DNA of 64,000 nucleotides from positions 1 to 64,000 of the forward strand of contig JAISIZ010000013.1 in the NCBI GenBank assembly GCA_031261785.1. The letters are read 5' to 3'. The stretch comes from Mediterranea sp. (in: CFB group bacteria) (GTDB lineage Bacteria; Bacteroidota; Bacteroidia; Bacteroidales; Bacteroidaceae). The notes beneath the pieces were generated by a model. It worked only from the letters and a program-made list of their open reading frames with translations, did no database searches and was not told where the DNA came from. Positions 52,001-61,214 of the stretch are shown one piece after another (positions within the stretch are counted from its first letter, which is position 1; each line of letters begins with the position of its first letter). The translations under genes and the position numbers were made by a program.

Positions 52001-52896
52001 TCAAGTACCAATACAAGACGCTCTTCGAGCAGAGCGACAGGTTGGTGAAGATCTCGGCGGCGGTATTCGACAAGGACAAGAACCTGCTGGAGGAAACCGG
52101 GCTGATGGTGACAAGCCAATATACGGGGCTGTATGCCATTGACGGCGACGGCAACCTCAAAGCCTTAGTCGGCGCAGGGCAGGACGGCGTGAAGATAACC
52201 GCCGCGAACATCACGCTGGAGGGATTGGTGACGGCGAACGAAAACTTCAAGATACTGGAGGATGGCAGCATTGAGACGGTCAACGCCAACATCTCCGGAA
52301 CTATAACGGCGACGGCGGGAAAGATTGGCGGTTTCACCATCAGCGGGAGCGGCCTGACGAACACGCCCTTCGGTCCGGGCAACGACGCCTACGTTATCTT
52401 CAGGGACGACCCGCACGGCATCTTCGCGGGGATCGGCACCAACGTCCTTCCCTCGGTAATGGGCATCACCGCCGCGGCGCGTTTCGAGAACGGCGACACG
52501 ACGGGATACTTCGGCACGAACATCGCCGCCTACTTCAAGGCGTCGGGCGGCACGGACAACTACGCCATCTACATGGCCGGGGGCTGCGTGGCGGGATTCG
52601 CGCTCGACGCCAAACGGGTCAGCGCCGACACGACCCTGACGAATACGGATTGCGTCGTCAGCTGCTACAACACCTCCACCGTCACGCTGAAGCTTCCCGC
52701 CTCGCCCGTCAGGGGAAAGATTTACCTCATCCGCGTCAACAACGCGGCGGCGGTGGCCATTGACGGCACGAACGGGGGAAAGCAGGTCATGCACCCGAAC
52801 GGGTCGCTAAGCAATTCCATCACCGCCGGTACCCGCGGGGAATTGCTCACCATTATCTGGGACGGGCAATACTGGCTCTATTCAACAACAGTTTAA
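49063..52896 (+). CDS. Tail tip/tail-associated protein (Tal-like) with fiber-like C-terminus
   Basis: A 1277-aa protein. The N-terminal ~450 residues match the tail-tip (Tal/gp27-like) layout, with CWDAITMQAEAFGTEWWADG and later LGQSVRLLSEQYFPTTGYLDNR. The middle is beta-rich and includes a carbohydrate-binding-like region (residues ~815-980). A junction-like stretch (ANITLEGLVTANENFKILEDGS, GSIETVNANISGTITATAGKIGG) follows, as seen before phage tail needle regions. The last ~85 residues end in GELLTIIWDGQYWLYSTT, a tip module shared by many Bacteroides phages. It probably contacts or opens the cell surface. Confidence 0.75.
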   Translation: MELKIYSLSGTLKLAASTADSSRWNRELMVENAVSCTFTWPAYVPLEVGDYITLAGVRFSIKAGYKPKQKSTQEYTYNVKFYAPEHDAERVMYLNLTDGQYNPRFSLDGSPIEHLRKWVDNLNRITGTTLWRIGTVITAPNKTIEYNNVNCWDAITMQAEAFGTEWWADGYNINLTRCERGTRVSLGYRQGLTSLTQADNTDGVKFFTRLIPLGSTRNIDRSRYGFDRLQLPDRSVYVERNTRFGLYEHVEEDAFSDIYPRYTGTVSSVRQEQKTGEDGNPFTIYYFKDNAIPFNPNDNEIAGLVKHVSFQSGELNGRDFEANWHADTGEWEIINTYPAEDVQVPGGNLIPKVGDAYVPWNFRMPTAYEQAAEQEYAVAVSDYLATYSNDVSKYGGDTDYIYIDKNNVPLQLGQSVRLLSEQYFPTTGYLDNRMTKISCKLDNLSIASIECTNKVGQGWKKSVDSSLDTLQYIIAKRQEETPLDIMKSWDGREITDYRVLSALRAINEITRRSISKQRNDTAAGLIKFLLGLELGSYTSGTSGGKIDAAGNAELLSLTLRGILRSVTFVDGLTGEGFGLGQDADGVTSLTLDRLTVRQTMTVMETLIQKIRSVGGQIIVSAANGKIREVTRSGDDYLISFEQANMFQPHDLMRCSTFTGAALKSYWVEISVVDGDTVTVPVSEFDTSLPEAGDECVLMGNTATAGRQNCISIAATEDGQPRIDVLNGIVTKSLAGALRTRVGNLDGISDSWFPEDNQPHGDGLYSDNAYLRGSFLLLTGEDVLTKFEITEGLIASSIEGLRQDFLEEKGYLSNPTFGSGMDKWDATNEAAFFLVGNKWIWANGNALSRKGGVTLTEWDGGRMVARIKDNYIRQYNADLREKPAFDGVDGDGNRIPVPVYLSFMYRCATAGTLTVGFENVDDTGFATYTPLEVSEEIAVTDGYTQFHAEGAWNGTGDFTLSFTGDIYLYLLVLSTDKLEALKYQYKTLFEQSDRLVKISAAVFDKDKNLLEETGLMVTSQYTGLYAIDGDGNLKALVGAGQDGVKITAANITLEGLVTANENFKILEDGSIETVNANISGTITATAGKIGGFTISGSGLTNTPFGPGNDAYVIFRDDPHGIFAGIGTNVLPSVMGITAAARFENGDTTGYFGTNIAAYFKASGGTDNYAIYMAGGCVAGFALDAKRVSADTTLTNTDCVVSCYNTSTVTLKLPASPVRGKIYLIRVNNAAAVAIDGTNGGKQVMHPNGSLSNSITAGTRGELLTIIWDGQYWLYSTTV

Positions 52897-52908
52897 AATA
52901 AAAAAGAT

Positions 52909-53184
52909 ATGAAGACGATTAATTTCATGCAGTTTGCCCTCTTTATGGACATCGCCAAGACGAGGGAACAAGTGTCGGACGTTCGCGAGGCGTTCGCCAA
53001 CATTCTGTATTCGCAGGTCTCCGGCATCCGTGCCCATGACCTCGCGTTCAAGATATACCGCTCGAACGGAGCGGTGGAGATAGACGGCGAGGATTCCGCA
53101 TTGCTGCGCTCGGTCGCCGCCCGCTATTGCACACCGGCATTCATCGACGCGCTGGAAGGACAACTTAAAGATAAGGAGGAATAA
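52909..53184 (+). CDS. Small tail-associated protein (91 aa)
   Basis: A 91-aa helical protein (FMDIAKTREQVSDVREAFANIL), followed two bases later by the fiber gene with AAGGAGGA at their junction. It could be a fiber-associated adaptor or chaperone. The family was not recognised. Confidence 0.5.
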   Translation: MKTINFMQFALFMDIAKTREQVSDVREAFANILYSQVSGIRAHDLAFKIYRSNGAVEIDGEDSALLRSVAARYCTPAFIDALEGQLKDKEE

Positions 53185-53186
53185 CC

Positions 53187-56100
53187 ATGACAGAAGCGGA
53201 AGAACAACGGATCGTCGACGCGGTATTTAACGCCATCAAGGCCTCCTCGCAGGACGTGGGCGAGTTGCCGACCGTCACCTCGCTGGACGGGGTCACCTCC
53301 CTTCCGAGCGTCAAGGGCGCGACCTGCGTGCTCGTGCCTATCAGCCTGCTCGCCCAGCCAGCCACCGACGCGGCGGCAGTGGCTAACGCTGCCGCAGGCA
53401 ATGCTAATGCGGCGAAAGATGCCGCAAACGATGCAGCTACAGCGGCCAATACGGCCGCAGGTAATGCTGATACGGCGAAAGACGCGGCCAACACTGCCGC
53501 GGAAGCAGCCAACGCCGCCGCGGAGAACGCCAACGAAGCGGCTGCAAGCGCCATCCGGAAAATCACCGTCAAGGACAAGGACGGCGAGACGCTGGAAGAA
53601 CTCACGCCGGATGAGGAGGGTAACGCTGACCTGACGATGAACGGCGGGGGAAGCGGGAGCGGATTCTATAATGTGACGCATGAGATACCGCTGGAGAGCG
53701 GCTTCTACACCAAGGAGACCGCCGTGGCCGCCTTGGCGGATGCCGACATCGCCGACGGGGACAAGCCCGGAATGATCATCACTTTTGAGCTGTCCGCCGG
53801 CCAGTGGATAGACTACCGCTTCGAAGGTACGGACGTTAGCACCTTCGCCACACCGGCAGCGTGGAACCGTTACGGCGGTGGGGATGCCATCAAGAAGATA
53901 ACCGTAACCACAGGGACAAGCACGACAGAACTAACTCCGAACGAGAACGGCGAGGTGTCGATGGAAATCCCCGAGGTGACCATCGACGAGACGCTCGACG
54001 AGAACTCTACCAACCCCGTGATGAACAAGGCTATCGCAGCCGCCATTGCCGGGCTGAACGCGAACTTCGGCGCGTCGCTGGTGCTGAATGTCATCGGGGA
54101 GGGCGACGACGTGGCTTACTCCCTTTCATTACTTGACCCAAACGGGAACGTTCTCTCAACCACCGAGACCTTCACCGGAGGGGGTGGAGGTGGAATTGCC
54201 GTCGGTACAAAGGTGGTGCTTACCCGCGTGACGCAGAACCCGACCGTGAAATTCGGAGACCGTGTCTGGTTGCAATACATCTACGACCAGATAAACACGG
54301 GCGACAGCAGCTCTACCGGCAATGGTGCGCACGCTGTTATCACCATCGTGAGGGGTGCCACCAGTTACACGTTGGAGCAGGACATCGCCGCGGGCAGTAC
54401 CAACACGATAGATGTTACCAAATACTTGGGTGTGGGCAACAATACCGTGCGCATTCGCGTGACCACTAACGACGAAGCCGCGCAGGTGGCATCTGTTGCA
54501 TGGACGGTAAAGACCGTGCAGCTCACGCTGGCAAGCTCTTTTAATATCGCCATGAACATAAACAGGGGAGATACGGTGAATGTACCCTTTGCCCTTACAG
54601 GCAGCGGCAACAAGACACTACGCATGTACGTGGACGGTGTGGACACCGAAGACCGCAGCATCAACACGTCATCAGCCAACGGTTCTTTCGCGGTGAACAC
54701 CACCGCGCTGGCGCACGGCTCGCACTCTGTGCAACTCGTGGCTGAGTTGGAACTGGAAGATGAAACCATCATCCTATCCAACAGCATCTACTTCGACATT
54801 GCCGTGCGTGGTGTGGGAAACAACACGCCCGTGTTCGCCACCCGTTACGACTATCCCGACGGGCGCATCATCGCGCAAGGTGCGCGTCCGATGCTACTCG
54901 TCTCGCAATATGACCAGTACAAGCTCATCTATGCGGCGTATAACCCAACGGAAACCCCTACGCAGGTGGACATCTACGAGCAGGACACGCTGCTGTCAAG
55001 CTCACAGGTGGCGTTCGTGCGCACGGAATATACCGGCAGGGCTATGACCTTCGGCACTATTTCCTGCCGCCTCGTGTGTGGCGGAACCACCTACACTTAC
55101 TCCATGGTGGTGGCGGAATCCGAGCTGGCCATCGACGAACCGGTGGACGGCATGACGCTTAAACTATCCGCCACCGGTCGCAGTAATTCCGACGTAAACC
55201 GCGGGGAGTGGACATACGGTGATATAACTACCGACCTCACCGGCTTCAAATGGGGCGGTGACGGATGGTTGGACGGCGCGCTGCGACTGACCGACGACGC
55301 GCGTGCGGCCGTACAGTTCCGACCGCTGGCGACACCTGCCGAGAATGCCACCGGCGCGATGGCCTTCATGATACGCTTCCGAGTGACCAACATCATGGAC
55401 GAGGCCGCCGAGATCATCAAGTGTATGGATGCTGCCGGCACGGGCTTTGTCATCACCACCCAGGAGGCTCGGATGGTTTCGCGCGGCAACTCCACCGTGA
55501 CGACGAAGTTCGCCAGTGGTGAGGTGTACAACATCGGCTTCGTGGCATATCCACCGGCAACGGACACGTCGACCGATGATGAGAAACTCAACGATAACAT
55601 GCTCTACCTCTACGTGAACGGCATCATGTCCGGAGGTGTGCAGCGCGGCGCCTCGGACAGCATCTACCAAGCCACGCCACAGGTCATAGAGATGGGCAGC
55701 GACGACTGCACGCTGGATATTTACTCAATCCGTTCTTACTCGACCTACCTCACCGACAGCCAGATGCTCGACGCTTTCATGATAGACCTTGGATCTGCCG
55801 ACGACTTATTGGAGAAATACAACGAGAACGCCATCCTCGACGATAACGGTCAGGTAAGTCCCGAGACGGTGCGGATCCCCTATATCATCATCACCGGGCA
55901 TCAGGAGAACGGCGTGCCGACCGTCCTGCAGGCGGCGGTGAACAACGACAAGGACCCGAAGTACGACGTGGACGAGATGCTCTTTGTCAACCCTGCCGAC
56001 CCCTCGCGCAACTTCCGCTGCGTGGGTGGCTGCATACGCCTGCAAGGTACCTCCTCGATGGCTTACCCTACGAAGAACTATCGCGTCTACTTCAAGAACG

Positions 56101-59100
56101 CCTCCAAGGTGGCGGGTGACCTCTATCTGGGTGTCGATAGCCAAGGCGTGGGCGGAACGTTGCAGGCGGAGGCGAAGTATTCCCTGAGGGCCGCCAGCGC
56201 GACACAGAAACAATCCGCCCCGGTGGACTGCTTCTGCTTCAAGGCGGACTTCGCGGAATCTTCCTCGACGCACAATACCGGTCTTACGAAACTCATCGAC
56301 CGCGTCTGCAAGGCGGCGGGCGAGCTGGTACCGGCGCAGCGGCACGTGAGCGAGGACTATCCCTACGACGTGCGCACCTGCATCGACGGCTTCCCCTGCC
56401 TGATATTCTACCGTGGCACCATCGACGGGCAGCCCTCGCTCCTTGGCAAATACAATTTCAACAACGACAAGTCGACGGAGGACGTGTTCGGCTTCGAGGG
56501 CATCCCCGGTTATCACGACGCCGCCTGGGTGGCGGACGTGTTCGGCGGCGAGAACCCGACCGAGTGCTGGGAATTTCTCAACAACGACTACCCGATGGGC
56601 AGCTTCCTCGACGATGACTTCGGGACGGTCGACGACGACGGGCAGCCGCACTGGATGAAGGTGTTCGAGGCTAGGTACCCGGATGATGACGACCGCAACG
56701 CGGGCTTCGAGGCGGGCGACCAGCCTACCTACCTGAAAGCCCTCGTCCAGTGGGTGAAGTCCACCAATACGGCGGAAGCCGGGCTGACCCTTGCCGACAT
56801 CACAGCCCGGCAGACGAAGTTCCGAAACGAGCTGTCGAACTACTTCGACGTGAATTACCTCTGCGACTACTTCATGTTCACCGAGGTATTCGGATGCGTT
56901 GACCAGCGCGTGAAAAACATGATGCTGGCGTTCTGGTACAATCCGGATGTCGATAAGATGCTGGCGTATATGATATTCTACGACTGTGACACCATCTTGG
57001 GACTTCGCAACGACGGGCGTTTGAAATATAACTGGGACTTGAGCCACGACACAACCGATCCGGAACTCTCCACCCCCGACAAGACGGTGTATGCCTTTGC
57101 CGGGCACGACAGCGTGCTCTGGAACAACCTACGCGCGCTCTTCACCACCGAGCTGGCGGCGGCTTACACCCGCATCCGCGCGGCGATGACGAACGACTTC
57201 GTTTTCAACGTCTTCGACGTGGAGCAGTCGGCGCAGTACGTGGAGCGCGTCTACAATATCGACGCGCTCAACAAATACGTGTCTCCCAAGACGCTGGGCG
57301 TGGAGGTGAACCAGAACGGGCAGGTGGGCACGCTCATGTACAGCTATCTGGAGGCGATGCAAGGCTCGCGCAAGGCGCACCGCCGCTGGTGGCTCACGAA
57401 CCGCCTTAGCCTCTTTGACGCGCGGTACATGACCGGTCAGTATAAGAACACCGACCTCACGTTCAAGGGCAACTCCGCCGCCGGCGCGACGGTCACGGCT
57501 ACCGCCGCCCGCGACTTCTTCTTCGCCTTTGTCCGCGAGGCCGCCGTTCTCGCGCGGGCTGCCGTCGCCGCCGGAGACGAGTGGAGCTATACCTACGGCC
57601 AAGTGGCGAACGTGGGCACGATCTTCCACCTTTACGGCGGCGAATACATGTCACGTATTGACCTATCCGGATGGGGCGGTTTCACTGACCTGAACATCCC
57701 GAACTTGCCGCGCCTGGAAGAGTTGATACTTGGAAAGGCGGGCAGTACCTACACCCTGACCGAGATAGCCATCGGCACGAAACTGCCGATGCTGCGACTG
57801 CTGGACGTCCGTAACTACACCCTGCTGCCATCGCTCGACCTCTCCTCCTGCACGAGGCTGGAAGAGGTGGAGGCGGGCGGATGCGCCTCTCTCTCGGCCA
57901 TCCGCTTTGCCGAAGGCTGCCCGCTGGCCACTTTCGGTATCCCCGCGAACTACCAGACGCTCACCCTGCGTTCGCTTCCCCGAATCACCCGCGCCGGGCT
58001 TACGTTCGATAATCGGCAGAACCTTACCGGGCTGTGGGTGGAGAATTGCCCGCGGCTCGACGGTCTCGCGCTGATGAAAGAGCTGCTCGCGCTTTCCGGC
58101 AACTCCCTGCGATACGTTCGTATCACCGGGCTGGCGCTCACGGGCGACGGCACCGACCTGCTGCGATGGTACGATCTCGGCTTGGGCGGTTTCGACGTGA
58201 ACGGGAACACGACAACCCAGTGCAGGCTGGCAGGCACGTACATACTCACCAAGTATCTGGATGACGCCACCTACGGCGACCTCGTGGCGCGTTTCGACGA
58301 GCTGGACATACGGCAGCCGCAGTACACCATGCTCGAGTCCGACGATTCGGTGGCCGACGACGCCAACATGTCGAACCTCGACAACTCGACGGGCTACAGG
58401 TTCGGGAGCGCCTACGTCCCCAGCGGCCACGTGGCCCGGATCCTCGCCGCCCGGCACCGCTGCCTGGGCAAGCAGGCCGAGGACGGCGTGATGACCGTCT
58501 GCCGGCTGCACGACGACAACAGCAACTTCTACGCGGACGCGGCGAGCGTCGCGTCCGCGTCCCCGGCCCTGCTGGATTCCACGGAGGGGGACGTGTTCGT
58601 CCATGAGCCTCATTATTGGTACAAGGGCGTGAACGACTACCTGAACAGAAAGAAGTACTATTGCTTCAGCGTCCGGGACGGGATGCCCGACACGCCGGAG
58701 GCCACCATCGTCACCCTCGGGGAGATCAAGGCGGCGGGACGTTTCTCCCAGGGACGCAAGATGCTCGCGGGCAACGCCACCGTCGACGGGTCCGTCGCCA
58801 CGGACACGGCCTATTCCGTATGCTCGGTGGACGTTTCCGGGTTCTCCCGGGCGCGGTTCCCGTCGGTGCTGGGCACCGCCATGGCCGGCGCCGTGTTCGC
58901 CGACGGGACCGGGGCCGTGCTGGCGAGCGTCATCGTCCCCACGGCGAACCACGGGTTCAACGACGGGATGTATGTCGTCGCCGACATTCCGCCGGGCGCC
59001 ACAGCGCTGTGGTTCTCCGTCCTTAACAACGCGGAGTTCGACATGGTCGTACTGTCCAACAGCGACAGGATCGAGGACATGGAACCGGGATGGGTCGAGC

Positions 59101-59912
59101 ACGCGGCCTGCCTCGTGGGCGTATTCGACGCCCATTCCGTGGGTAGCAGGATCTACTCGGCCATCAACGGCGCGGGGTCGGTAGGGAACCTCACCTGGAC
59201 GGAGCTGGGCAATTACGCCGCCGCGCGCTCGATGATCCTCAGGGACTACGAGGCGCACAAGGACACCGCCAACCTTTTCCTCGCCAAGTACGGGCGGAGG
59301 GATTCCCAGGGCCAGTGCGGGACGGGAAACGGGGGAAGCGACCGTATCGTGGACGTGGAGATCGCGGGCATAGGCATGCGCGACACGGTTGTCCAGGACG
59401 GCCAGACGTGCTACGTCGTCGATACGGGCCTCGGCCCGACATACGTGCAGACTATCCATACGGTCTGCATGGGCTATGTCAACATATTCGGCGACAAGTC
59501 GGAACTTCTCGGGGGAGTCTCCGTGCCCAACACCCCGACGGGCGATCGCATGAAGTGGCTCGTCGAGATGCCCGACGGGACGTCGCGGAAGACCCTCAAT
59601 AACGATCAGCACCAGAAGTGGGTAAGCAATGTCGTGAACCAGAAGTATATGGACATAATATGCGCCGGCCTCGCCAACGGTAGCGCGACCACCTATTATT
59701 GTGATTACGTCGCGGTTTCGGGGTCGACATACAGGGTCGTGAGGGTCTACGGCGTGAGAAATGAGACGACCGGAGGATTGTTCGGCTTCGAGTCCTCTTG
59801 GGACAAGATCAGCAGCAAGAATGTCGCGGTTGGAGCGCGTCTGGCTTTCCGCGGACAGATCGTCGAGGCGGATAGCGTCGAGGCGTTCAAGGAACTGGTT
59901 CCCATCGCGTAG
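53187..59912 (+). CDS. Giant tail fiber with CotH-kinase-like and leucine-rich-repeat-like domains
   Basis: A 2241-aa virion protein. An Ala/Asn-rich coiled coil (residues ~60-120) follows a short N-terminal attachment part. Beta-sandwich/Ig-like regions (~270-600) and a LamG-like lectin fold (~650-860) come next. Around 945-1290 lies a region like the CotH spore-coat kinase family (RLQGTSSMAYPTKNYRVYF, later FYDCDTILGLRNDG with Asp1266 and Asp1268). Residues ~1490-1680 have repeated hydrophobic strands like leucine-rich repeats (LPRLEELILGKAG, LPMLRLLDVRNY, CTRLEEVEAGGC). The last ~500 residues use different codons. It is the likely receptor-binding fiber. Confidence 0.78.
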   Translation: MTEAEEQRIVDAVFNAIKASSQDVGELPTVTSLDGVTSLPSVKGATCVLVPISLLAQPATDAAAVANAAAGNANAAKDAANDAATAANTAAGNADTAKDAANTAAEAANAAAENANEAAASAIRKITVKDKDGETLEELTPDEEGNADLTMNGGGSGSGFYNVTHEIPLESGFYTKETAVAALADADIADGDKPGMIITFELSAGQWIDYRFEGTDVSTFATPAAWNRYGGGDAIKKITVTTGTSTTELTPNENGEVSMEIPEVTIDETLDENSTNPVMNKAIAAAIAGLNANFGASLVLNVIGEGDDVAYSLSLLDPNGNVLSTTETFTGGGGGGIAVGTKVVLTRVTQNPTVKFGDRVWLQYIYDQINTGDSSSTGNGAHAVITIVRGATSYTLEQDIAAGSTNTIDVTKYLGVGNNTVRIRVTTNDEAAQVASVAWTVKTVQLTLASSFNIAMNINRGDTVNVPFALTGSGNKTLRMYVDGVDTEDRSINTSSANGSFAVNTTALAHGSHSVQLVAELELEDETIILSNSIYFDIAVRGVGNNTPVFATRYDYPDGRIIAQGARPMLLVSQYDQYKLIYAAYNPTETPTQVDIYEQDTLLSSSQVAFVRTEYTGRAMTFGTISCRLVCGGTTYTYSMVVAESELAIDEPVDGMTLKLSATGRSNSDVNRGEWTYGDITTDLTGFKWGGDGWLDGALRLTDDARAAVQFRPLATPAENATGAMAFMIRFRVTNIMDEAAEIIKCMDAAGTGFVITTQEARMVSRGNSTVTTKFASGEVYNIGFVAYPPATDTSTDDEKLNDNMLYLYVNGIMSGGVQRGASDSIYQATPQVIEMGSDDCTLDIYSIRSYSTYLTDSQMLDAFMIDLGSADDLLEKYNENAILDDNGQVSPETVRIPYIIITGHQENGVPTVLQAAVNNDKDPKYDVDEMLFVNPADPSRNFRCVGGCIRLQGTSSMAYPTKNYRVYFKNASKVAGDLYLGVDSQGVGGTLQAEAKYSLRAASATQKQSAPVDCFCFKADFAESSSTHNTGLTKLIDRVCKAAGELVPAQRHVSEDYPYDVRTCIDGFPCLIFYRGTIDGQPSLLGKYNFNNDKSTEDVFGFEGIPGYHDAAWVADVFGGENPTECWEFLNNDYPMGSFLDDDFGTVDDDGQPHWMKVFEARYPDDDDRNAGFEAGDQPTYLKALVQWVKSTNTAEAGLTLADITARQTKFRNELSNYFDVNYLCDYFMFTEVFGCVDQRVKNMMLAFWYNPDVDKMLAYMIFYDCDTILGLRNDGRLKYNWDLSHDTTDPELSTPDKTVYAFAGHDSVLWNNLRALFTTELAAAYTRIRAAMTNDFVFNVFDVEQSAQYVERVYNIDALNKYVSPKTLGVEVNQNGQVGTLMYSYLEAMQGSRKAHRRWWLTNRLSLFDARYMTGQYKNTDLTFKGNSAAGATVTATAARDFFFAFVREAAVLARAAVAAGDEWSYTYGQVANVGTIFHLYGGEYMSRIDLSGWGGFTDLNIPNLPRLEELILGKAGSTYTLTEIAIGTKLPMLRLLDVRNYTLLPSLDLSSCTRLEEVEAGGCASLSAIRFAEGCPLATFGIPANYQTLTLRSLPRITRAGLTFDNRQNLTGLWVENCPRLDGLALMKELLALSGNSLRYVRITGLALTGDGTDLLRWYDLGLGGFDVNGNTTTQCRLAGTYILTKYLDDATYGDLVARFDELDIRQPQYTMLESDDSVADDANMSNLDNSTGYRFGSAYVPSGHVARILAARHRCLGKQAEDGVMTVCRLHDDNSNFYADAASVASASPALLDSTEGDVFVHEPHYWYKGVNDYLNRKKYYCFSVRDGMPDTPEATIVTLGEIKAAGRFSQGRKMLAGNATVDGSVATDTAYSVCSVDVSGFSRARFPSVLGTAMAGAVFADGTGAVLASVIVPTANHGFNDGMYVVADIPPGATALWFSVLNNAEFDMVVLSNSDRIEDMEPGWVEHAACLVGVFDAHSVGSRIYSAINGAGSVGNLTWTELGNYAAARSMILRDYEAHKDTANLFLAKYGRRDSQGQCGTGNGGSDRIVDVEIAGIGMRDTVVQDGQTCYVVDTGLGPTYVQTIHTVCMGYVNIFGDKSELLGGVSVPNTPTGDRMKWLVEMPDGTSRKTLNNDQHQKWVSNVVNQKYMDIICAGLANGSATTYYCDYVAVSGSTYRVVRVYGVRNETTGGLFGFESSWDKISSKNVAVGARLAFRGQIVEADSVEAFKELVPIA

Positions 59913-59948
59913 TGAGCGAAATAACGCAATCAAGAAAGGAGAAACGAT

Positions 59949-60434
59949 ATGAGAAGGGTGGAAGGAAGCGGGAACGTGGCGCTCATCGAGCGCGTGAACC
60001 CCATACGTGACAAATGGCGCGTCCGCTGGGACGTGCGGGTGGCGGAAGACGGCATGGCCTCCTACATGGAGGAGGAGTTCGGGCACCGCCCGACGGTCGC
60101 CGAGGTGAGGGCCTTGGTGTCCGGATGGATCAACGGCAACACCAACGCCGCCATCCTCTCCGGATTCAGTTACGAGGGGAGCGTCGTCTGGCTGTCGACC
60201 GAGAACCAGTTCAACTACAAGGCGGCCTACGACCTCGCCGTGCAGACCGGAGGGGCGTCCCTGCCGGTGACCATCAAGATAGGCGAAGAGGACGACCCAG
60301 TCTACAAGACATTCGACACTCTCGACGCGCTGACGGCCTTCTACACCGCGGCGATGGCCCACGTGCGAAAGACGCTGGAGGAAGGATGGAAAGCCAAGGA
60401 TGGATTCGACGTGACACCGTACAGGCTGGAGTAG
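59949..60434 (+). CDS. Fiber-associated protein (DUF4376-like)
   Basis: A 161-aa protein with the DUF4376-type C-terminal half (TFDTLDALTAFYTAAMAHVRKTLEEG, quoted in part) and a beta-like N-terminus (VNPIRDKWRVRWDVRV). Similar small proteins follow fiber genes in Bacteroidetes phages and may act as fiber chaperones. Its stop codon is followed without a gap, and in the same frame, by the remains of a Dam gene. Confidence 0.6.
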   Translation: MRRVEGSGNVALIERVNPIRDKWRVRWDVRVAEDGMASYMEEEFGHRPTVAEVRALVSGWINGNTNAAILSGFSYEGSVVWLSTENQFNYKAAYDLAVQTGGASLPVTIKIGEEDDPVYKTFDTLDALTAFYTAAMAHVRKTLEEGWKAKDGFDVTPYRLE

Positions 60435-60985
60435 CTTCGCGGGGACATCCTTCGTCTGGTCAAAGAAGAAGAGGATGCCGGCTTCGTTGACTACATCACC
60501 CTCTCCTCCTCGCTGCTTTTTTCGATGAAGTATGTCACCTCCTACGAAGGGCTTCTGAAGAGACTCTATACAACAACGTCCGAAAGAACCCCTACACCGC
60601 CGAGGGCTACCTCGACGGGCTTACCGTCACGCAAGCCGACTACCGCGACGTGTTCGAGCGTTATGAGCATACGCCGGGCGTGGTGTTCCTCGTCGACCCT
60701 CCTTACCTCTGTACCGAGATCACGCCCTACCGCATGAGCTGGTCGCTCGCCGACTATCTGGACGTGCTAACCGTGCTGTGCGGACACTCCTTCGTATACT
60801 TCACTTCCAACAAGTCGGGCATCATTGAGCTGTGCGCGTGGATAGAACGGCACAAGTCTTTCGGCAATCCTTTCGCCGGGGCGGTGAAGCGGACGTTCGG
60901 GGCGCACATGAACCACAACTCCTCTTACACCGACATTATGTTATACAAGATTGCCGGCGCGAAACCACCCACGCCTGCCGTCTGA
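60435..60985 (+). pseudogene. Broken DNA adenine methyltransferase (5' part lost, frameshifted)
   Basis: The C-terminal ~180 codons of a D12-class adenine methylase. The first part (LRGDILRLVKEEEDAGFVDY, then MKYVTSYEGLLKRLY) is in one frame to about 60569. It then continues in another frame as NNVRKNPYTAEGYLDGLT and on to the catalytic DPPYLCT and TFGAHMNHNSSYTDIMLY. One base has been gained or lost near 60565-60572. The N-terminal SAM-binding part is missing, replaced by the end of the DUF4376-like gene. The fragment is inactive as a methylase. It is not a close copy of the intact Dam at 29876-30718. Confidence 0.85.
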
Positions 60986-61136
60986 TGGAGACGAACGTCA
61001 TATAAGCCCGCAATATATCGCTCTGGGAAGACTCACGCCCAAGATTGCTTCATGAAACTGTGCGAAGGCAGTCATTTTATGGGAATTAAACAGCGTTTAA
61101 AGGCTATTAAAGAAATAGGTGAGAAAGTCACTAAAA

Positions 61137-61214
61137 CCTCACAAAACGTTTTATCTTAAAGCCTGTGAAAACCTCACAAATCGTTTTGCCGAGGCCTCAC
61201 AAATCGTTTTGCGG
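61137..61214. promoter_or_regulatory. Right-end transposase-binding-site-like repeats
   Basis: CCTCACAAATCGTTTTGC occurs twice, at 61172-61189 and 61195-61212, 23 bp apart, with a variant CCTCACAAAACGTTTTATC at 61137-61155. All point the same way, and they match the left-end site in inverse. Their place within ~85 bp of the right terminus parallels R1-R3 of Mu. Confidence 0.75.

Noticed and set aside
57663..60362. 899-aa minus-strand frame opposite the fiber gene
   Set aside because: Low-complexity Val/Arg/His-rich translation typical of GC-rich antisense; the plus frame has clear domains and a strong ribosome site.
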